64,000 bases of DNA from Sambucus nigra (GCA_949130495.1 OX422221.1:151571741-151635740), one strand, 5' to 3'; shown: positions 11,242 through 23,952, counted from the stretch's first letter. Notes: generated by a model from the sequence alone, not told the origin. Program-made: numbers and translations.

Positions 11242-11844
11242 ATCGATCCAGCAAAGACACAGTCAGGAAAGCGTCGACGGGCAGATGACGTCGATTACAG
11301 CAAACACATCATGTTCACAGATGAAGATCTAGTGGGGGTAAGAATCCCACATCATGACGCCTTAATCATTACCCTCAGGATAGCCAAATATGACGTCGAT
11401 AAGTTACTCATCGACCAGGGAAGCTCATCCGAGGTAATGTATCTTGACCTGTTCAGAAAATTGAAGTTAAGCGTTGCCGACTTGAAGGAAGACATTGTCC
11501 CTTTAGATGGTTTTACTGGGAAAGTAACTATCCTATTGGGAAATATCGTGTTGCCAGTAAGGGCAGGAAGTGTCTCCAAGATGATCGAGTTTCTGGTAGT
11601 CGACATTGACTCGCCATACCAAGCTATCCTCGACAGAGGGTGGCTACATGCAATAAGGACAGTCCCGCTGACCTACCATCAGAAACTCAAGTACGTGATT
11701 GAGCAAAGAGTGATGGAGATCCACGGAGATCAAGCGATGGAAAGAAGGTGCTTCATAGCAGCAAGTCGCCCGAAACTAGAGAAGAAGGTCGAGAAGGCCA
11801 AAGAGAAGGTCGAGGAGCAAGAAGGTTTGATACCTTCGAAATAA
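11242..11844 (+). pseudogene. aspartic protease of the complete Gypsy element
   Basis: The segment is in frame with gag and open from 11242 to a TAA at 11842. The active site reads L-I-D-Q-G-S-S, catalytic Asp codon 11412-11414. Later motifs are D-G-F-T-G and Y-Q-A-I-L-D-R-G-W, the latter corresponding to the I-L-G-R motif of the family. The tail is a Lys/Glu-rich linker leading into reverse transcriptase. The domain itself looks complete, but it lies between stops of the polyprotein. Confidence 0.85.
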
Positions 11845-13310
11845 CAGCTAAAGTATGGAAGACCCGGAGTGGAGGATACCAGGATCCTCCCCTCTGAGCG
11901 GGTCATTGAAAACCTGGAAGAAGTCACAGCCGGTGGTAACAAAAAGGACAAGAGTTTCTTGATTGGGACATCTCTCACAGATCAAGAGAAGAAAGAATTG
12001 ACGGCACTATTAAGGAGCAACCTAGATGTTTTTGCATGGAACCGTACGAGCTACATGAAATTGATCCTAGTGTGGTTTGTCAGCGGTTGCACGTCGACCC
12101 CACTTTCAGGCCCATCGCGTAGAAGGCACGACGAACTGCGCCAGAGAAGGCCAAAGCTGGAGAGAAGGAAGTAGAGAAGCTGTTGGATACGGGATCCATG
12201 CGGGAACTTCAATTCCCTAAATGGTTGTCCAACCCAATAGTGGTTCCGAAGAATAATGGAAAGTGGAGAGTTTGTATCGATTTCACTGACCTTAATAGGG
12301 CATGCCCTAAGTACAGTTTCCCCCTCCTAAAGATCGACCAATTGGTGGACACTACAACAACTCATGAGAGAATGAGTTTTCTAGACGCATATTCGGGGTA
12401 TCACCAGATTCCTCTGTATGAACCAGACCAAGATAAGACAACGCTCATTACCATCATCAAATTATACTGCTATTAACTTATTCCCTTTGGGCTCAAGAAT
12501 GCTGGAGCAACTTACCAACGGCTGGTCACCAAGATGTTCAAATACCAAATGGGTGATACCATGGAAGTCTACATTGATGATATGCTCGTCAAGAGAAAAC
12601 GCAAAGAGGACTATCTCTTAAACCTATCAAGGACCTTCGAAATCCTCAGGAAATACCAAATGAAACTCAACGCGAGCAGGTGTTCTTTCGGTGTCCAGTC
12701 AGGAAAATTTCTCGGGTACTTGGTTAGTGAGAAAGGCATTGAAGCTAACTCGGACCAAATCGATGCAATCAACAAGGAACAACCTCCCCGCATAATAAGA
12801 GACGTACAGAAGGTCACGGGTATGCTCTCCGCCTTGAATAGGTTAATCTCGAAGTCCTCCGAGAAGTGCCAGCCATTTTTCCAACTATTAAAAAAAAGAA
12901 AAACGGTAGAGTGGAACCAAGATTGCTCGAGAGCATTGGAAGAGCTCAAATCTTATCTCAGCACATCGTCCTTACTCGTAATACCTCAAGAGAATGATTC
13001 CTTATACTTATACCTTGTCGTCTCCAGCCACGCCATCAGTTCTGCACTAGTATGCAAAAAGACAGGAATCCAGCACCCAGTTTACTACGCGAGAAAGACC
13101 TTATTGGATGCCGAGCAGCGGTACCTATCACTGGAAAAACTCGCTTTTGCACTAGTGGTAGCCTCGAGGAAATTGAAGAAATATTTCGAAGCTCACACTA
13201 TCATCTTCGTTACATCACACCCCCTTAAAGCAGTCCTACGGAAAGTGGATCTGTCTGGCAGACTATCCAAGTGGTCAGTCAAGCTCGAACGATTTGACAT
13301 CCAATTTTAA
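11845..13310 (+). pseudogene. reverse transcriptase and RNase H of the complete Gypsy element
   Basis: The linker is followed by a one-base deletion near 12038 that moves the frame. Reverse transcriptase then shows C-I-D-F-T-D-L-N, F-L-D-A-Y-S-G-Y and the catalytic Y-I-D-D (12570-12581). Stops fall at 12120 and 12474. RNase H follows from about 12900 (K-T-V-E-W, H-P-V-Y-Y-A-R-K, F-I-F-V-T motifs) up to a TAA at 13308. The catalytic Asp residues of RT are kept. In the living element this would copy the RNA into DNA within the particle. Confidence 0.88.
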
Positions 13311-13800
13311 CCAAGGAATGCAATCAAGGGGCAAATCCTCATTGATTTCATCACGAAATTCACAGGTGAGCAGCCTCGAGACCAAATTCAGCCCATAAAT
13401 CAGAGGGAAAATCACTCAACAAGAGGAGTTTGGCAACAGTTTGTTCATGGAGCCTCCAAATCAAAGGGGACAGGAGTAGGCATTGTGCTCGTTACTTTCG
13501 AAGATACAATTATCGAGTATGGCAGTAGACTTGGATTTGAAGCCTTCAACAACGAGGCACAATACGAGGCTTTGATAGCAGGCCTACAGAAGGCACAAGC
13601 ATTGGGTGCAAAACAACTGTAGGTGTTCGGCGACTCATAATTGGTATCAAATCAGATAAGTGAGGACTTCAACGTGAGGGATGAAAGAATGGCAGCCTAC
13701 CTCGTCTTAGCAAAAAAGTTAATGTCCAACTTTGAGCAAGCTAGTGTCAAAAGTTTCCCAGAGGACAAAATAGTCATGCCGACGCCATAGCAGCCTTAAG
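13311..13800 (+). pseudogene. second (archaeal-type) RNase H domain
   Basis: After the stop at 13308 the frame continues with A-I-K-G-Q and a region matching the extra RNase H of Tat elements. N-E-A-Q-Y-E-A-L and F-G-D-S carry the second and third acidic positions. The first acidic position, normally F-V-D-G, reads F-V-H-G here, and stops occur at 13621 and 13639. A frameshift follows near 13770. It diagnoses the Tat lineage; it is not functional. Confidence 0.8.
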
Positions 13801-15162
13801 TTCAGTAATCGACTTCGACTTGAAGAGAACAATCCCTATAGGCTTCCTCCCCCAGTCGAGCATCATCCAGAGCAAAGAGCTGCCACACATGGGCCGTATT
13901 CTCCAGATTGAATAAGAACCTAGTTTGATGGACCCCCTGAGGGACTATTTGAAGGATGGTTCACTACCAGACGATAAGAAGGGCGCTCATCAGATAAGAG
14001 TCAAAGCTGCCCGCTTTCACTTATCTCCTGAGGACAATCTATATAAGAGATCATTCACCGGCCCTTACCTCCAATGTGTTCACCCAAAGGACGTCGAGCA
14101 AGTTCTACACGAGCTCCATGAAAGAACCTACGGGAGCCATATTGGAGGGAGATCATTAGCTTTCCGAGAAATAAAGGAAGGATACTAGTGGCCATACATG
14201 CAAAGAGATTATGGAGTATATGCTCGCAAGTGCAAAAAATGTCTGCTATATACTCCTATGGTCCACCAACCTACCAGCGACCTAAGATCACTTACCAGCC
14301 CTTGGACTTTCGCCCAATGGGGAATGGACATCGTGGGCCCTCTTCCTACCACTACCGGTAATCACAAGTATCTGTTGGTCGCCACAGACTACTTCACCAA
14401 ATAGATTAAGGCAAAGCCAGTGGAAAACATTAGTGACACAGATATGATGAGATTCATATGGAAAAACATAACTACCTGCTTTGGGATCCCCAGAACAATC
14501 ATTACTGACAACGGAATGCAATTCAGAGCGGCTCCTTCCAAAATTTTTGCAATGAAAATGGGATCAAATACCATTTTAGCTCGGTTGCTTACCCCCAGAG
14601 CAACGGCCAAGCTGAAGCTTCTAACGAAATAATGATTGATGGGATGAAGAAATGACTTGAGCGAGCCAAAGGCGCATGGGTGAGCTAACTTCCACACATT
14701 CTGTGGGCTTACGGCACTACCCCACGACGAGTAACTGGGGAAACCCCATTCACACTAACATATGGAATGGAAGCAATCATCCCCCTAGAAGATGGCCTCC
14801 CAACCACGAGATCCACCTTGGTTTACCAAGGCCAGAATGATGCAGCATGACTCGCAGAACTTGACCTAGCTGACGAACGCAGAGAACTAGCCCTAGTAAG
14901 ACTAGCGAGCTATCAGCAGCAGCTCCCAAAACACAATAACAAAAAGGTTAATCCAAGGACATTTCATATTGGGGACTACGTCCTAAGGAAAGTTCTTGGC
15001 AGCGCAGTAAAACCATCTGATGGCAAGCTAGGTCCAAACTGGGAGGGACCATTCAAGGTGACAATGGATGACCTACAAGGAGCATATCACTTAGAAAAGC
15101 TGGAGGACAGAGAGATACCCAGAGCGTGGAATGCAGCCAACCTGAAAAAATTCTATTTCTAG
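13800..15162 (+). pseudogene. integrase of the complete Gypsy element
   Basis: The N-terminal zinc-binding module has H-x3-H (about 14108-14150) and C-K-K-C (about 14232). The catalytic triad is present across two frames: Asp 14327-14329 (G-M-D-I-V-G-P), Asp 14507-14509 (T-D-N-G) and Glu 14614-14616 (N-G-Q-A-E). Breaks are stops at 13912, 14186 and 14402, a frameshift near 14545, and stops near 14653, 14686 and 14848. The C-terminal W-E-G-P-F motif and the final F-Y-F stop at 15160-15162 are intact, which fixes the end of pol. Confidence 0.85.
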
Positions 15163-15803
15163 TTTTTTCATTAATCTTTTATCGCATTGTTGGAATTGGT
15201 AACTATTTTTTTAATTACTTTTGATTAATAAAAGATTTTTTGGCAGTGACATTTTATGAAGTGTTAATTTTGTATTATGAACTTTATAACTTGCACATCT
15301 TTTCCAAGCGACATGCACATTACTTAGTATTGAACAGCAGGGAATCACCCTCTTCAGGTTTTCATTATGAAACACGAACAACCTCTTAGCATTGCCCCTG
15401 ACAATATATGAAGCCCTACAGGGGGCCCTTAGGCAGCTCGGCCAAATCGAATTAGTCACCAAATAATGTTTGGCTCAAAAAACCTGATCGGATAGAACAT
15501 CCAACAACATGTGTGTCCTCGCCATTGCCATACTTAGGCCTAAGGGAGTGTGACAACACGACCTAAACGGTAAAGTGGGGCAGAATGGTATCTCATAAGC
15601 ATACTGGACTGGGAGGATACTCACACAACAAAAAAAACTCTACATACATCAAATCTAGTCGACTACGAAGAGCCCAAGATAATCAAACAAAAAATTAATG
15701 AAGTAAAAATACACAACACATTTTTTGTCGTCAAAATGCCCAAAATATAAATATTTTATTACTTCGTTATATTTACAAAAGGTTACATTGAAGTAAGAAA
15801 ATC
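15163..15803. other. spacer between pol and the antisense genes
   Basis: About 640 bp of non-coding sequence inside the Gypsy element. No motif recognised. It lies at the converging 3' ends of pol (plus strand) and the antisense gene (minus strand), so it probably holds both transcript ends. Confidence 0.5.
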
Positions 15804-16732
15804 TTAATGAGGATTAGGCCTCTGAGTAAGATAATCATCCACTGGCGATCTTCGACTGTCGTCCAGATGAGGGGCCAATTCTTCCTCAACTTCATTCGCA
15901 TTGGGATCTAATAGCTTCCTAGGGATAACATCTATAGGGACCCACTGGTCGTCCCTCCTGAAAGGATTAGGCCTCAGAATTGAAGGAGATATCTCATGAC
16001 GATACCAGAGTACTGAGTTCCTGGGGACCTGCAGCTCCCTCAGTGCTCTCAACCACCCCCTAATAAAGGATAGCTCTTTAAACTCTGTCAACCTCGTTGG
16101 AGCATCTGTCCAACCTTGGTCATAACCATTTACCCACACTCGCTAAGGTCCTTTCTTGAACAGATTCCTTAACCGTGTGACATCTCTTTGAAGCCCAGCA
16201 GCAATCATGTATGCTCAACGAACATCTTCTCGAAACTAATTCGTCTCCTTAGTTGGACCCCTTGCATCTGTACTAGCTCACGAACAAGACCATGAGGTAG
16301 AACCTCACAAAACTTAAGGGTTCGATCTCGAACCTGTGACAGCTCGCGGAACAACCTATAAAGAGGAACCTTACAAAACTCGAGGTGCGACGCTCAGTGT
16401 ATGCTCCCTAAGTCGTGACACCTACCTCCTTAGAGTCTTATTATCTTGTTGAATAACTTCTCCGACTTGATTGATTTCGGAGGAATCTAGAAGCTTAGCT
16501 GTCAAAGTGTTAACTTATTCTTGGACAGAGGCACCAACTTCTTCCATCCCTTGAAGTCTATCCTTTAGTTTGGCGACGAGCTCAGACTGGTCTTTAAAGC
16601 TCTTATTCCTCGACCTGAGAGACTTGTAAATCCTAATGAAGGCTTGGCGAACTTGGTTGCTCGCGTTAGGACCAAGGATCCTTCCCAATTGAGAGGTGGC
16701 AGGTATATACCCATCTACATCAATCAACTACA
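15804..16732 (-). pseudogene. antisense gene 2 of the complete Gypsy element
   Basis: On the strand opposite pol there are two open stretches, 16727-16515 (70 aa; coiled, Arg/Lys-rich, starting I-D-V-D-G-Y) and 16139-15804 (111 aa; W-x-G-Y-D-Q-G-W-T-D-A near its start and an acidic Pro/Asp-rich tail). A degenerate, stop-containing part joins them. I do not recognise the family. Position and orientation match the extra antisense frames known in plant Tat elements. It could be the distal part of the next gene rather than a separate one. Confidence 0.5.
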
Positions 16733-16879
16733 AGCCATACAAGCATTAAAGAGCAGAAGAATCAGTGCGCGAAAAGGAAAGTATTTTCATTTCATTTAAA
16801 TAAAGAGGCCAAAGTATATCGATAATTAAAAAGAGCAGTACAAACAAAGCAAAAATACAAAATGAGTCCTCAAAACAGG

Positions 16880-17908
16880 CTAGCTGGAAACCTCAGTTTG
16901 TTTAGAGGTAGTGGGATGATTTACCTTGTCGGCAGTAGAAGGAGCACCTCCCTCAGTTGGAGCAACCTCTGTCCCTTGGGTAAAAGGAGTGTCAGCAGGG
17001 ACGGCTTGGGGGACAGGAACTCCACCGTCAAGGGTCGAGGAAGGAGTCTCATCCACAACAGGCTTCGGTCTTGAATCATGCTCGTCAAATAATGAAGAAT
17101 CTATGTCCACTCCAGCATCCAGAAAAGCCTTGTTCCAGCTCTTCTTGAAGTTCAACCGCTTGATGTAGCTAATTTGAACATTGGCATCTTCATACGCAAT
17201 GACCCAACCGATATTGTAAGAGCTCTCCTTGAGGGTGGCAGCTTCCACCTTCTGCACCATCACTTCTAACACCTTATTTTCCTCTACCATAATAAGCTTG
17301 CTCATGCAGACTAGGTCGTAGGACTGCCTTAACTCATTAAGCTCCTTGGTCACCGCCTCCTTCGCTCTATTGGCTTCAGCGAGGGCGAGATCAGAGGACT
17401 TCTGGGCCTGGTTGGCAACCTTCAATATGGCTTCCAGCTTGACATTCTTCCCCTTCATCTCAACATTCTTCTTTTTCAGATCGGCCTTCCCCCTCACCAG
17501 CTCATCGTGAGTACGGTAGAGGAAAGAAAAATCAGTCACAAACTGCAAAGAAGAGAAGCATTAAACAGAATGTTGCAAGCATGGAGAAGCACTAAACATA
17601 ATATTGTAAACACAAAGGAGCAAAAGTGGACTTACCAAGGCTAGCCTCTGACTCACCTCCAAATCTAACTGGTCGATCCCCATCGCCTTCTGACGATCAG
17701 TAGGCAAAATTGCTCTTTTGAACAATACAGGGGCTAACTGAGGAGAGAGGGAAACAGAGGCCTCCTCAGGCAAAGCAGACACGGGCACCAAATTTTGCCC
17801 TCCTTCATCCTCATTTCCTCTATCCTTATCTCCTCTTCCTTCTCTTTCTTTTCCTTCTCATCTCTTCTCCTCTCCTCCACCTTCTTCTTATCCTCTTCCT
17901 TCTCTCTA

Positions 17909-17964
<56 letters not shown>

Positions 17965-19080
17965 CTCCTCTTCCTCCCTCATCTTCTTTTCCTGCTCGAT
18001 GGTAGCAGGCTGAGAACCAGTGTCAACTTCCCCACTACCGAATTTCTTCTTCTTTAACCGCTTAGAGAGAAGCACATCATCATCATCGTCGTCCCTGATT
18101 AGATTCTTCTTCGAATGATCTATATCTTCCTCGATGAAACTTCTTGATTCATTGGAAGATGCGCGAGCTTCTGAAACCTCTTTCGAGATAGAAGATCCTT
18201 CACCACTAGAGATCTCTTCACTGGAACCACCTTCATCACCGTCCCCATTATCACCTTCGCTACCCTCACCAGAGCTTCTATGTTCCTCGTCCAATTGGAT
18301 AGGATCTGCATCAACCTCTTCAGTGATGTCTAGCTCGGGGATGCTATCTATAGGTCACGCAATAAAACTAGACTCGATGTTCTTGTACTCTAAGAGGAAG
18401 GCCACTGATCAAGGATGGTCATCGTCAGCCAAGAGATCCCTGATATTTTAGGCCTTGACCAACTCAGCAGCTCGAACCTCACTGATAGCTGGCTCCAAGT
18501 TCTTTGTCCTCACTAAAAAGAAAGAGAGAATAATATCAGATAAATCATACATTAACAAGAAGATCGAAGAGCAGAGAAAAAATTAAGCCTACCTATGAAC
18601 TCATCCCCATAAAAGGGGACCATGAACCTGTCAGACCTCGACCCCTCAGTATGGGGAGGAAATTGCCAATTTCTAATAAGAAAACCCTCTTACCAGTAAT
18701 CCTTGTGGGAATCAGGTAGATTACTACAAATACCCTATCAGGACTCCTGGCCTTTAGGTAAAGAAGACCAGAACTTGTTCGCGAGAAAGAATAATAAAAT
18801 AAAATCTCCGCAAGCTCTAGATTGGTGGCAAAGAGCTGATTTATTCTATAGACACCATTAACAATCTTCCTGACATTTGGCGAACACTGTGCAAGGACAA
18901 TATTGAAATAACCAAAGAAGTGCAAAAACAAATTACTTGGAGGGAAAGTAAGACCCCCTTAGGACAGTAAGAGGACGTGAATCTAGTGAGCGTCCTATAT
19001 TTCTCTAACATTTTTAGGGATAGGGTGACACTCAATGTCTACCTAATCTGGGATGTTATAATACTTCCTAAATTCAGTTA
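16880..19080 (-). pseudogene. antisense Transposase_28-like gene with two introns
   Basis: The gene reads on the strand opposite gag-pol. Exon 1 (about 19080-18593) carries F-R-K-Y-Y-N-I-P-D, then L-F-L-H-F-F-G-Y-F, Q-C-S-P-N and R-I-N-Q-L-F, and in a shifted frame R-N-W-Q-F-P, like the plant family called putative gypsy-type transposon protein (PF04195). Canonical introns follow at 18592-18513 and 17635-17543 (GTAAGT donor, TTTGCAG acceptor). Exon 2 is acidic Ser/Glu/Asp-rich, then Lys/Glu-rich; exon 3 (17542-16880) is a 220-residue coiled coil with a Pro/Thr-rich tail. Several stops and frameshifts break exons 1 and 2. The function of the family is unknown. Confidence 0.7.
17901..17960. repeat. 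compound (TC)n(AC)n microsatellite in the antisense gene
   Basis: About 16 TC units (17901-17932) run straight into 14 AC units (17933-17960). On the minus strand it lies in the open frame of the antisense gene, where it reads as alternating Val-Cys then Arg-Glu. The frame downstream is shifted, which a non-triplet length change here could explain. Confidence 0.85.
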
Positions 19081-19510
19081 TCGATCTATTGCCTATGTTC
19101 GCCATTTACAAACCTTAAATTACAAATACGGAGAAGTTTTAACAGAAAAAATACAGAGAAAGAGCAAGAGGAACTTAAGAAATCAAAACTTGGCTTGGGA
19201 CGACGAAAGGTCACAAGCAAAGATGATGAAGGATATTGAATCGAAAAATGAAGACCTGAGAACAAGAGTGCAACAACAGGAGCTTAGAGAAGATAAGAAA
19301 GTATGAAGAAGCTTGAAACAGAAACAAGGAAATACTGCTCCAAAGGATTTTTAAACGTTTCCAATCATAGCGCACGAGACACGAAGCAGGCTTTCGCCTA
19401 AATCAGTTTAGAAGAAGCGCTTTAAATCTTGGAAGAGTTATACAATTTACAGCATAGACATTATGACAAATCATTTAAATTTATTGAGACCAAATTATGT
19501 CCCAACAACT

Positions 19511-19521
19511 TTAGGGGCAAT
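19511..19521 (+). promoter_or_regulatory. polypurine tract
   Basis: TTTAGGGGCAAT immediately precedes the TGTGGG start of the 3' LTR, as required for plus-strand priming. Confidence 0.75.
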
Positions 19522-19938
19522 TGTGGGTACCTCGATTTGTCACCACGAGCCCAGAGGAGTAGTCCAGTAGAAACGGCCCAAAGTTTAGGAACCTTACGTC
19601 TCAACCAAAATCAGTTATGACTTAGTTTATTCCTAAGATCCCGTAAGGAGATATTCTAGGAGTAATGAATGGACGTGGGGAAGTTCAACATCACCACTCC
19701 CCGGAAACAGAGATGTATATAACAAACCCTAGGCCTGGGGCAAGAGACACGCACGACATTTTCTGTAAAACACTCCCCGGAGTATAGAGAAATAATACTA
19801 AGGTCACTACAGTGGACGTAGGCATTCTTGTAGAACCACGTGTATACTGTGTTGTGTGATTGGTATTTATTACATTATTTATTTGTTTTGGTGATTGTCT
19901 TTTCTTGTGAACTTGTGTTGAACATAATTGTCACCACA
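19522..19938 (+). repeat. 3' LTR of the complete Gypsy element
   Basis: A 417-bp partner of 9157-9571, starting TGTGGGTACCTCG and ending TGTCACCACA. It is followed directly by the right target duplication CTTAT. Confidence 0.92.
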
Positions 19939-19943
19939 CTTAT
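19939..19943. other. target-site duplication, right copy
   Basis: CTTAT, identical to 9152-9156. Confidence 0.9.
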
Positions 19944-22550
19944 ATACATAAATGATATATAATTGTATATACATACATACATACATACATAATAAATGCG
20001 TAAATATATCATACATTCTTTATATATATTTAATGTGGTATGTTGGGTTGTTTGATTATATATACATAAATATACATACATAATACAAATGCATTCGTAC
20101 ATACGTAAATAAATGTATAAATACATGGATTGAGATATTATTATGCGCAACTAATATATCACGTATACTCCGAGTTCGATGGATTAAACTAGACAATACT
20201 CTAGTAACGATTTAAACAAATTATTTGAGATAACACCACAGATATTATGACAAGTGGTACCATAAATATTTGAACACTTGGTTCCATATAAAATATGACA
20301 TATGCCAACGCTACTTTGGATATTTTGGCTATAAAAGGAGGGTTCCCCACAAATTTTCAAGAGCTTCAACTGCAGTTTCATAGTAATATACAAATTCTTG
20401 AAATCATTACGTGTTTTTATATGATATATTTAAGTTTAGAGGTAGTTAAGCCAATTCGGCACCCCTCGCGCACCAAAACCTCCAAAATCGAGTTTTTTTC
20501 AACGAATCTCACAGACCCACGAACTAAGCTAACTTTGATTCCGCAAAGAAAGGAATACGTAGGCACAACAACGATGTTCAAGTCTAAAACACACTAGATT
20601 CGGTGCTTTCCCAAATCTACACTTCTCTCTCACATGGAGAACTTGACAAAAATGAAGACAAGGTGTTAAAGACGATTTTCAACTTCATTATTTATTGGTA
20701 AAGATATCCAATTACAGATAAGAATTTCAACTTATTTCACTATTTAATATTCTGTTTTTACATGAGGTGATATGATAACTATTACTAAATTTTGACTAAA
20801 AAATAGTGCATATTGTTTATTTTAAGGCTTGCATGAAGCACATCCATAACTTTAACATCAATTTTATAAACTAATTCCTGTGGACACACCTCATTTGAAA
20901 TGATGCGTATATTTATTCACAAATGCTATAGATGACTATTAATAGCTATGATGGTTAAAAAATGCTTTGTCATTATTAAGCATGAGATACATATATATTA
21001 TGGCAATATTTAGCACTTGTCACCTTAAATTTTATTATTACGTACAACTTTGAGACTATAAAAATACAAATGTTTGTAGTTCATAGCGGATCCAAAAGCA
21101 TGGAGCTATAACGTTTCTTAATATACTCAATATTGATGGAACCAAAAAAAATCCTTAAATACCTACTCTCATGTATGCAACAAAATTTAACAACATTAAA
21201 TAATATGTAGATACACCTTTGTTATCGAAAAGAGCACGCCCATGTGTAAAGTAATTAATGAGATTGAAAAAAGAAACTTGTTGATATGCATGACGTTTGT
21301 ATTCGTATTTTCTAATCAAACACATATATAATGTATCATTTAATATTTCATAAAAACGTGTGTATTATTTCAAAGTAACCTTATTTCTTGTCAAAACTTA
21401 ATAATATTTAGTTTGCAATTTAATGTCTACAAACGCCGAAAGTGATGTACCTATTTGCGCGTTAAAAATTTATAGATATATTGAGATTTGATTTGACTTG
21501 CGTAGCTGAAAGTTGCTTGAGAATACATTTGAGTACTTGAATTTTGTTGTACTATCTAAATTTTATTTTAGCCTAATTTTTTTTCACTATAAAGAGGCCA
21601 CGTCATAAATAAATATCAATAGTTTTTTTGGGTTTAGTCCCATGCACAAATTTTTTTTAGGTTCCCTCCCATGTATTTTTTAAATTATGTTTATCTCCAT
21701 AACTACTCAGAACCTCTCTCAATCGCCTTCTAACCGCCTCTCTTTCTCTCATCATAAAATGACATGTGTCCTATAGTTATTACAATATGATCAACCACTA
21801 AAAAATTAAAAATAGGAAAATAAATACAAATAAATATTTAAAAGTGAAACTAAATCCTCTTATCCCAAATATAAAATAGATATGCTGCTGCATATTTGTT
21901 TGAACAAAAATGAGAAAACCCCCATATATTCGTGTTCCCTCGAGAAAACCCCATATGTCGGTTCCCTCGAGAAAACCCAAAACACAGGTTGGTATACAGT
22001 TTTAATATGAAACTTTTGTGAGAACAAAAATGCTTGAAACCTCTTTCCTCCCGTAAGAAATGACAAAAAGTTGAATCACCGTGAGTTTACATCCGGGAAT
22101 TAAACCCAATAAACCTTCGGTAGAATCCGACGCAACTTGCTCCGAAGAATCTCATGTCTACATATTCTTCACAGAGTCAGTTGTTAAAACCCCAGAAATC
22201 CGATTCACCATGGATGGGTACGCATACAGGAACTTGCAATTTGAAGTCGATCGTCCATCATTGTCTGCGATTCAAAGACGACTGAACGTGTTAGATATGA
22301 AATACTGCTAGTTCGATAAAATTCCTGAATCAGAATTTCAACAGACCATTTGAATGCTAATCCAATGGTTAGTTGCACCAAATTGACCTACCTCCCAATA
22401 CACCTAAACTTTACATAATGGTGGCGCATTTTCTAGAACTGAAAAATAGTTCCACCATGATTTATAAAGAAAAATGAACCAACTGTTGGTAACAAAACCA
22501 AAGAAAAAACGATTCAACGTGAAATGGACATCAAAACAAACCCCTCATAT
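19944..22550. other. AT-rich spacer
   Basis: This stretch is rich in TATA and ACATAC simple sequence at its left end and is otherwise unique-looking. It has no long frame or recognised motif apart from the possible LTR scrap at 20320-20600. A 76-residue frame at 22081-22311 (plus strand) has no feature I recognise. Confidence 0.6.
20320..20600 (+). repeat. possible remnant of a Gypsy LTR
   Basis: GCTATAAAAGGAGG (20328-20341) looks like an LTR promoter. About 210 bp further on, GATTCCGC, AAAGAAAGG and AATACGTAGGCA follow, a combination common in the R/U5 part of plant Gypsy LTRs. No ends, PBS or PPT are visible, so this is a tentative fragment. Confidence 0.35.
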
Positions 22551-23952
22551 CTCTTCTCTATCTCTATCTTTTATTACTATAAAATGCAAAACAAAGCATT
22601 AAAATTCCTCTTCAATCAACCTATCCACGTAGACAAAGCATTTAAGATTCTCAAACCCAAAATTATCCACGTGTCAACAAAACTTTTCCATCCATTGAAC
22701 CCATGTACGAAATCATGTGACAGCTCATTATCTCATTCCTTTCTCCGTCCCTTCATTTTTTAATTCTCATCATCAAGAGGTTTACAACTTTTCTACTACT
22801 CTCTCTCTCTCTCCAACTACTAAACTTCTTCTTCATAATATATATGAGAAGCACACGGTTTCCACTTCATATCTCTAATCCAAGGTATATTCCATTGTTA
22901 AAACTTCATATCCCCTTCATCTCAAAGTCGATTCCTTCACCTACCTCCACAGAAAATTTCTCGCAAACTGGTCTTGGGTTTGGGCTTTGGTAGAATGAAA
23001 TGGGTTGAATAGATGTTGAGGGTGGTAGAAACGGGTTATTATGTATGGTGGTGTTGGGTTTCGAAGCATGTGGGTTTGGATATAGCAACTCAAGATGGGT
23101 CTGCCCCCTCCCTCTCGCCTCCAGCAGCAGCAGTGCCACCAATGACAACTTTCAGCTTCGTCCGGCTCACCCTCGTCTCTCTTCTCTTCTCCGGTCCAGT
23201 GGTCGGTCGATTACTCCCATAACCATAACAGAAGAGGTTAGTGTATCTTGGATTTCCAAAATTTAAGCGGGTCATCGCAATCTGAGTTGGTTGGTTGTTT
23301 ATTTTATACATTGAATTTCTTTTTTGCACCCTTTAAATCTTTAAATCTTTTTAGATTTTGTTGTTTTGTTTATGTTGCTAAATTAACAATTTTTTTTGTT
23401 TTTTGTTATCAGTATTTTGGAGATGTATTAAAGGTCAATTGAGGAGTTGGGTTAAAATGGATCTAACCATTACAGCTGTTGTCGTGAATGTCAATAATAG
23501 ATTAGGACTGAAGATGAAGGTGATCGTGGGATGTGTGAGGTGAGATTTGATAATTTTTTTGGGGTTTTAAAGAGTAAATGTGTTGTTGGGCGTGTGAAGA
23601 AAGATAGTTCCAGATAAGGATGCAAAATGAACTTTTGTGTATCCATAGTGAAAAATAATATTTAATTTTGTGGATTCCATTTGATAGCTAAGCGCATCAT
23701 TTATTTTGCCACTAGACTTGCTTGCAGCATTTAGTGTCAGGCCAACATTTAGCTTGCAACGTTGGTTCACTTTTTATGTCCTGCTCTTTCCACATTTTAA
23801 GATGCCATGAGTCCATTTTCAATCTTTTTGTCCAGTCAATGCATAACATACAAAGTTGGTGGTGTAAATTATGTGAGATGTGTGTGTTTGAGTGTTTCTG
23901 TATGTTGTGATTTATATGTTAAAAAAGATTATTCTATTATATGCTTGGGTGG

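Larger units (their letters stand above)
9157..19938 (+). mobile_element. complete Ty3/Gypsy Tat-type retrotransposon, decayed
   Basis: The element is flanked by the 5-bp duplication CTTAT (9152-9156 and 19939-19943). It has LTRs of 415 and 417 bp, a PBS, gag-protease-RT-RNase H-second RNase H-integrase in one plus-strand order, two antisense genes, and a polypurine tract before the 3' LTR. The second RNase H between RNase H and integrase is the hallmark of the plant Tat lineage. By hand count the LTRs differ at about 47 of 415 positions, mostly transitions, so the insertion is old. Many stop codons and several frameshifts break the polyprotein. Confidence 0.93.

Noticed and set aside
12611..12949. 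A 112-residue minus-strand frame
   Set aside because: It is the reverse-complement shadow of the reverse transcriptase coding region.
20320..20600. Complete solo LTR
   Set aside because: No TG/CA ends, target duplication, PBS or PPT could be placed, so only a tentative remnant is listed.
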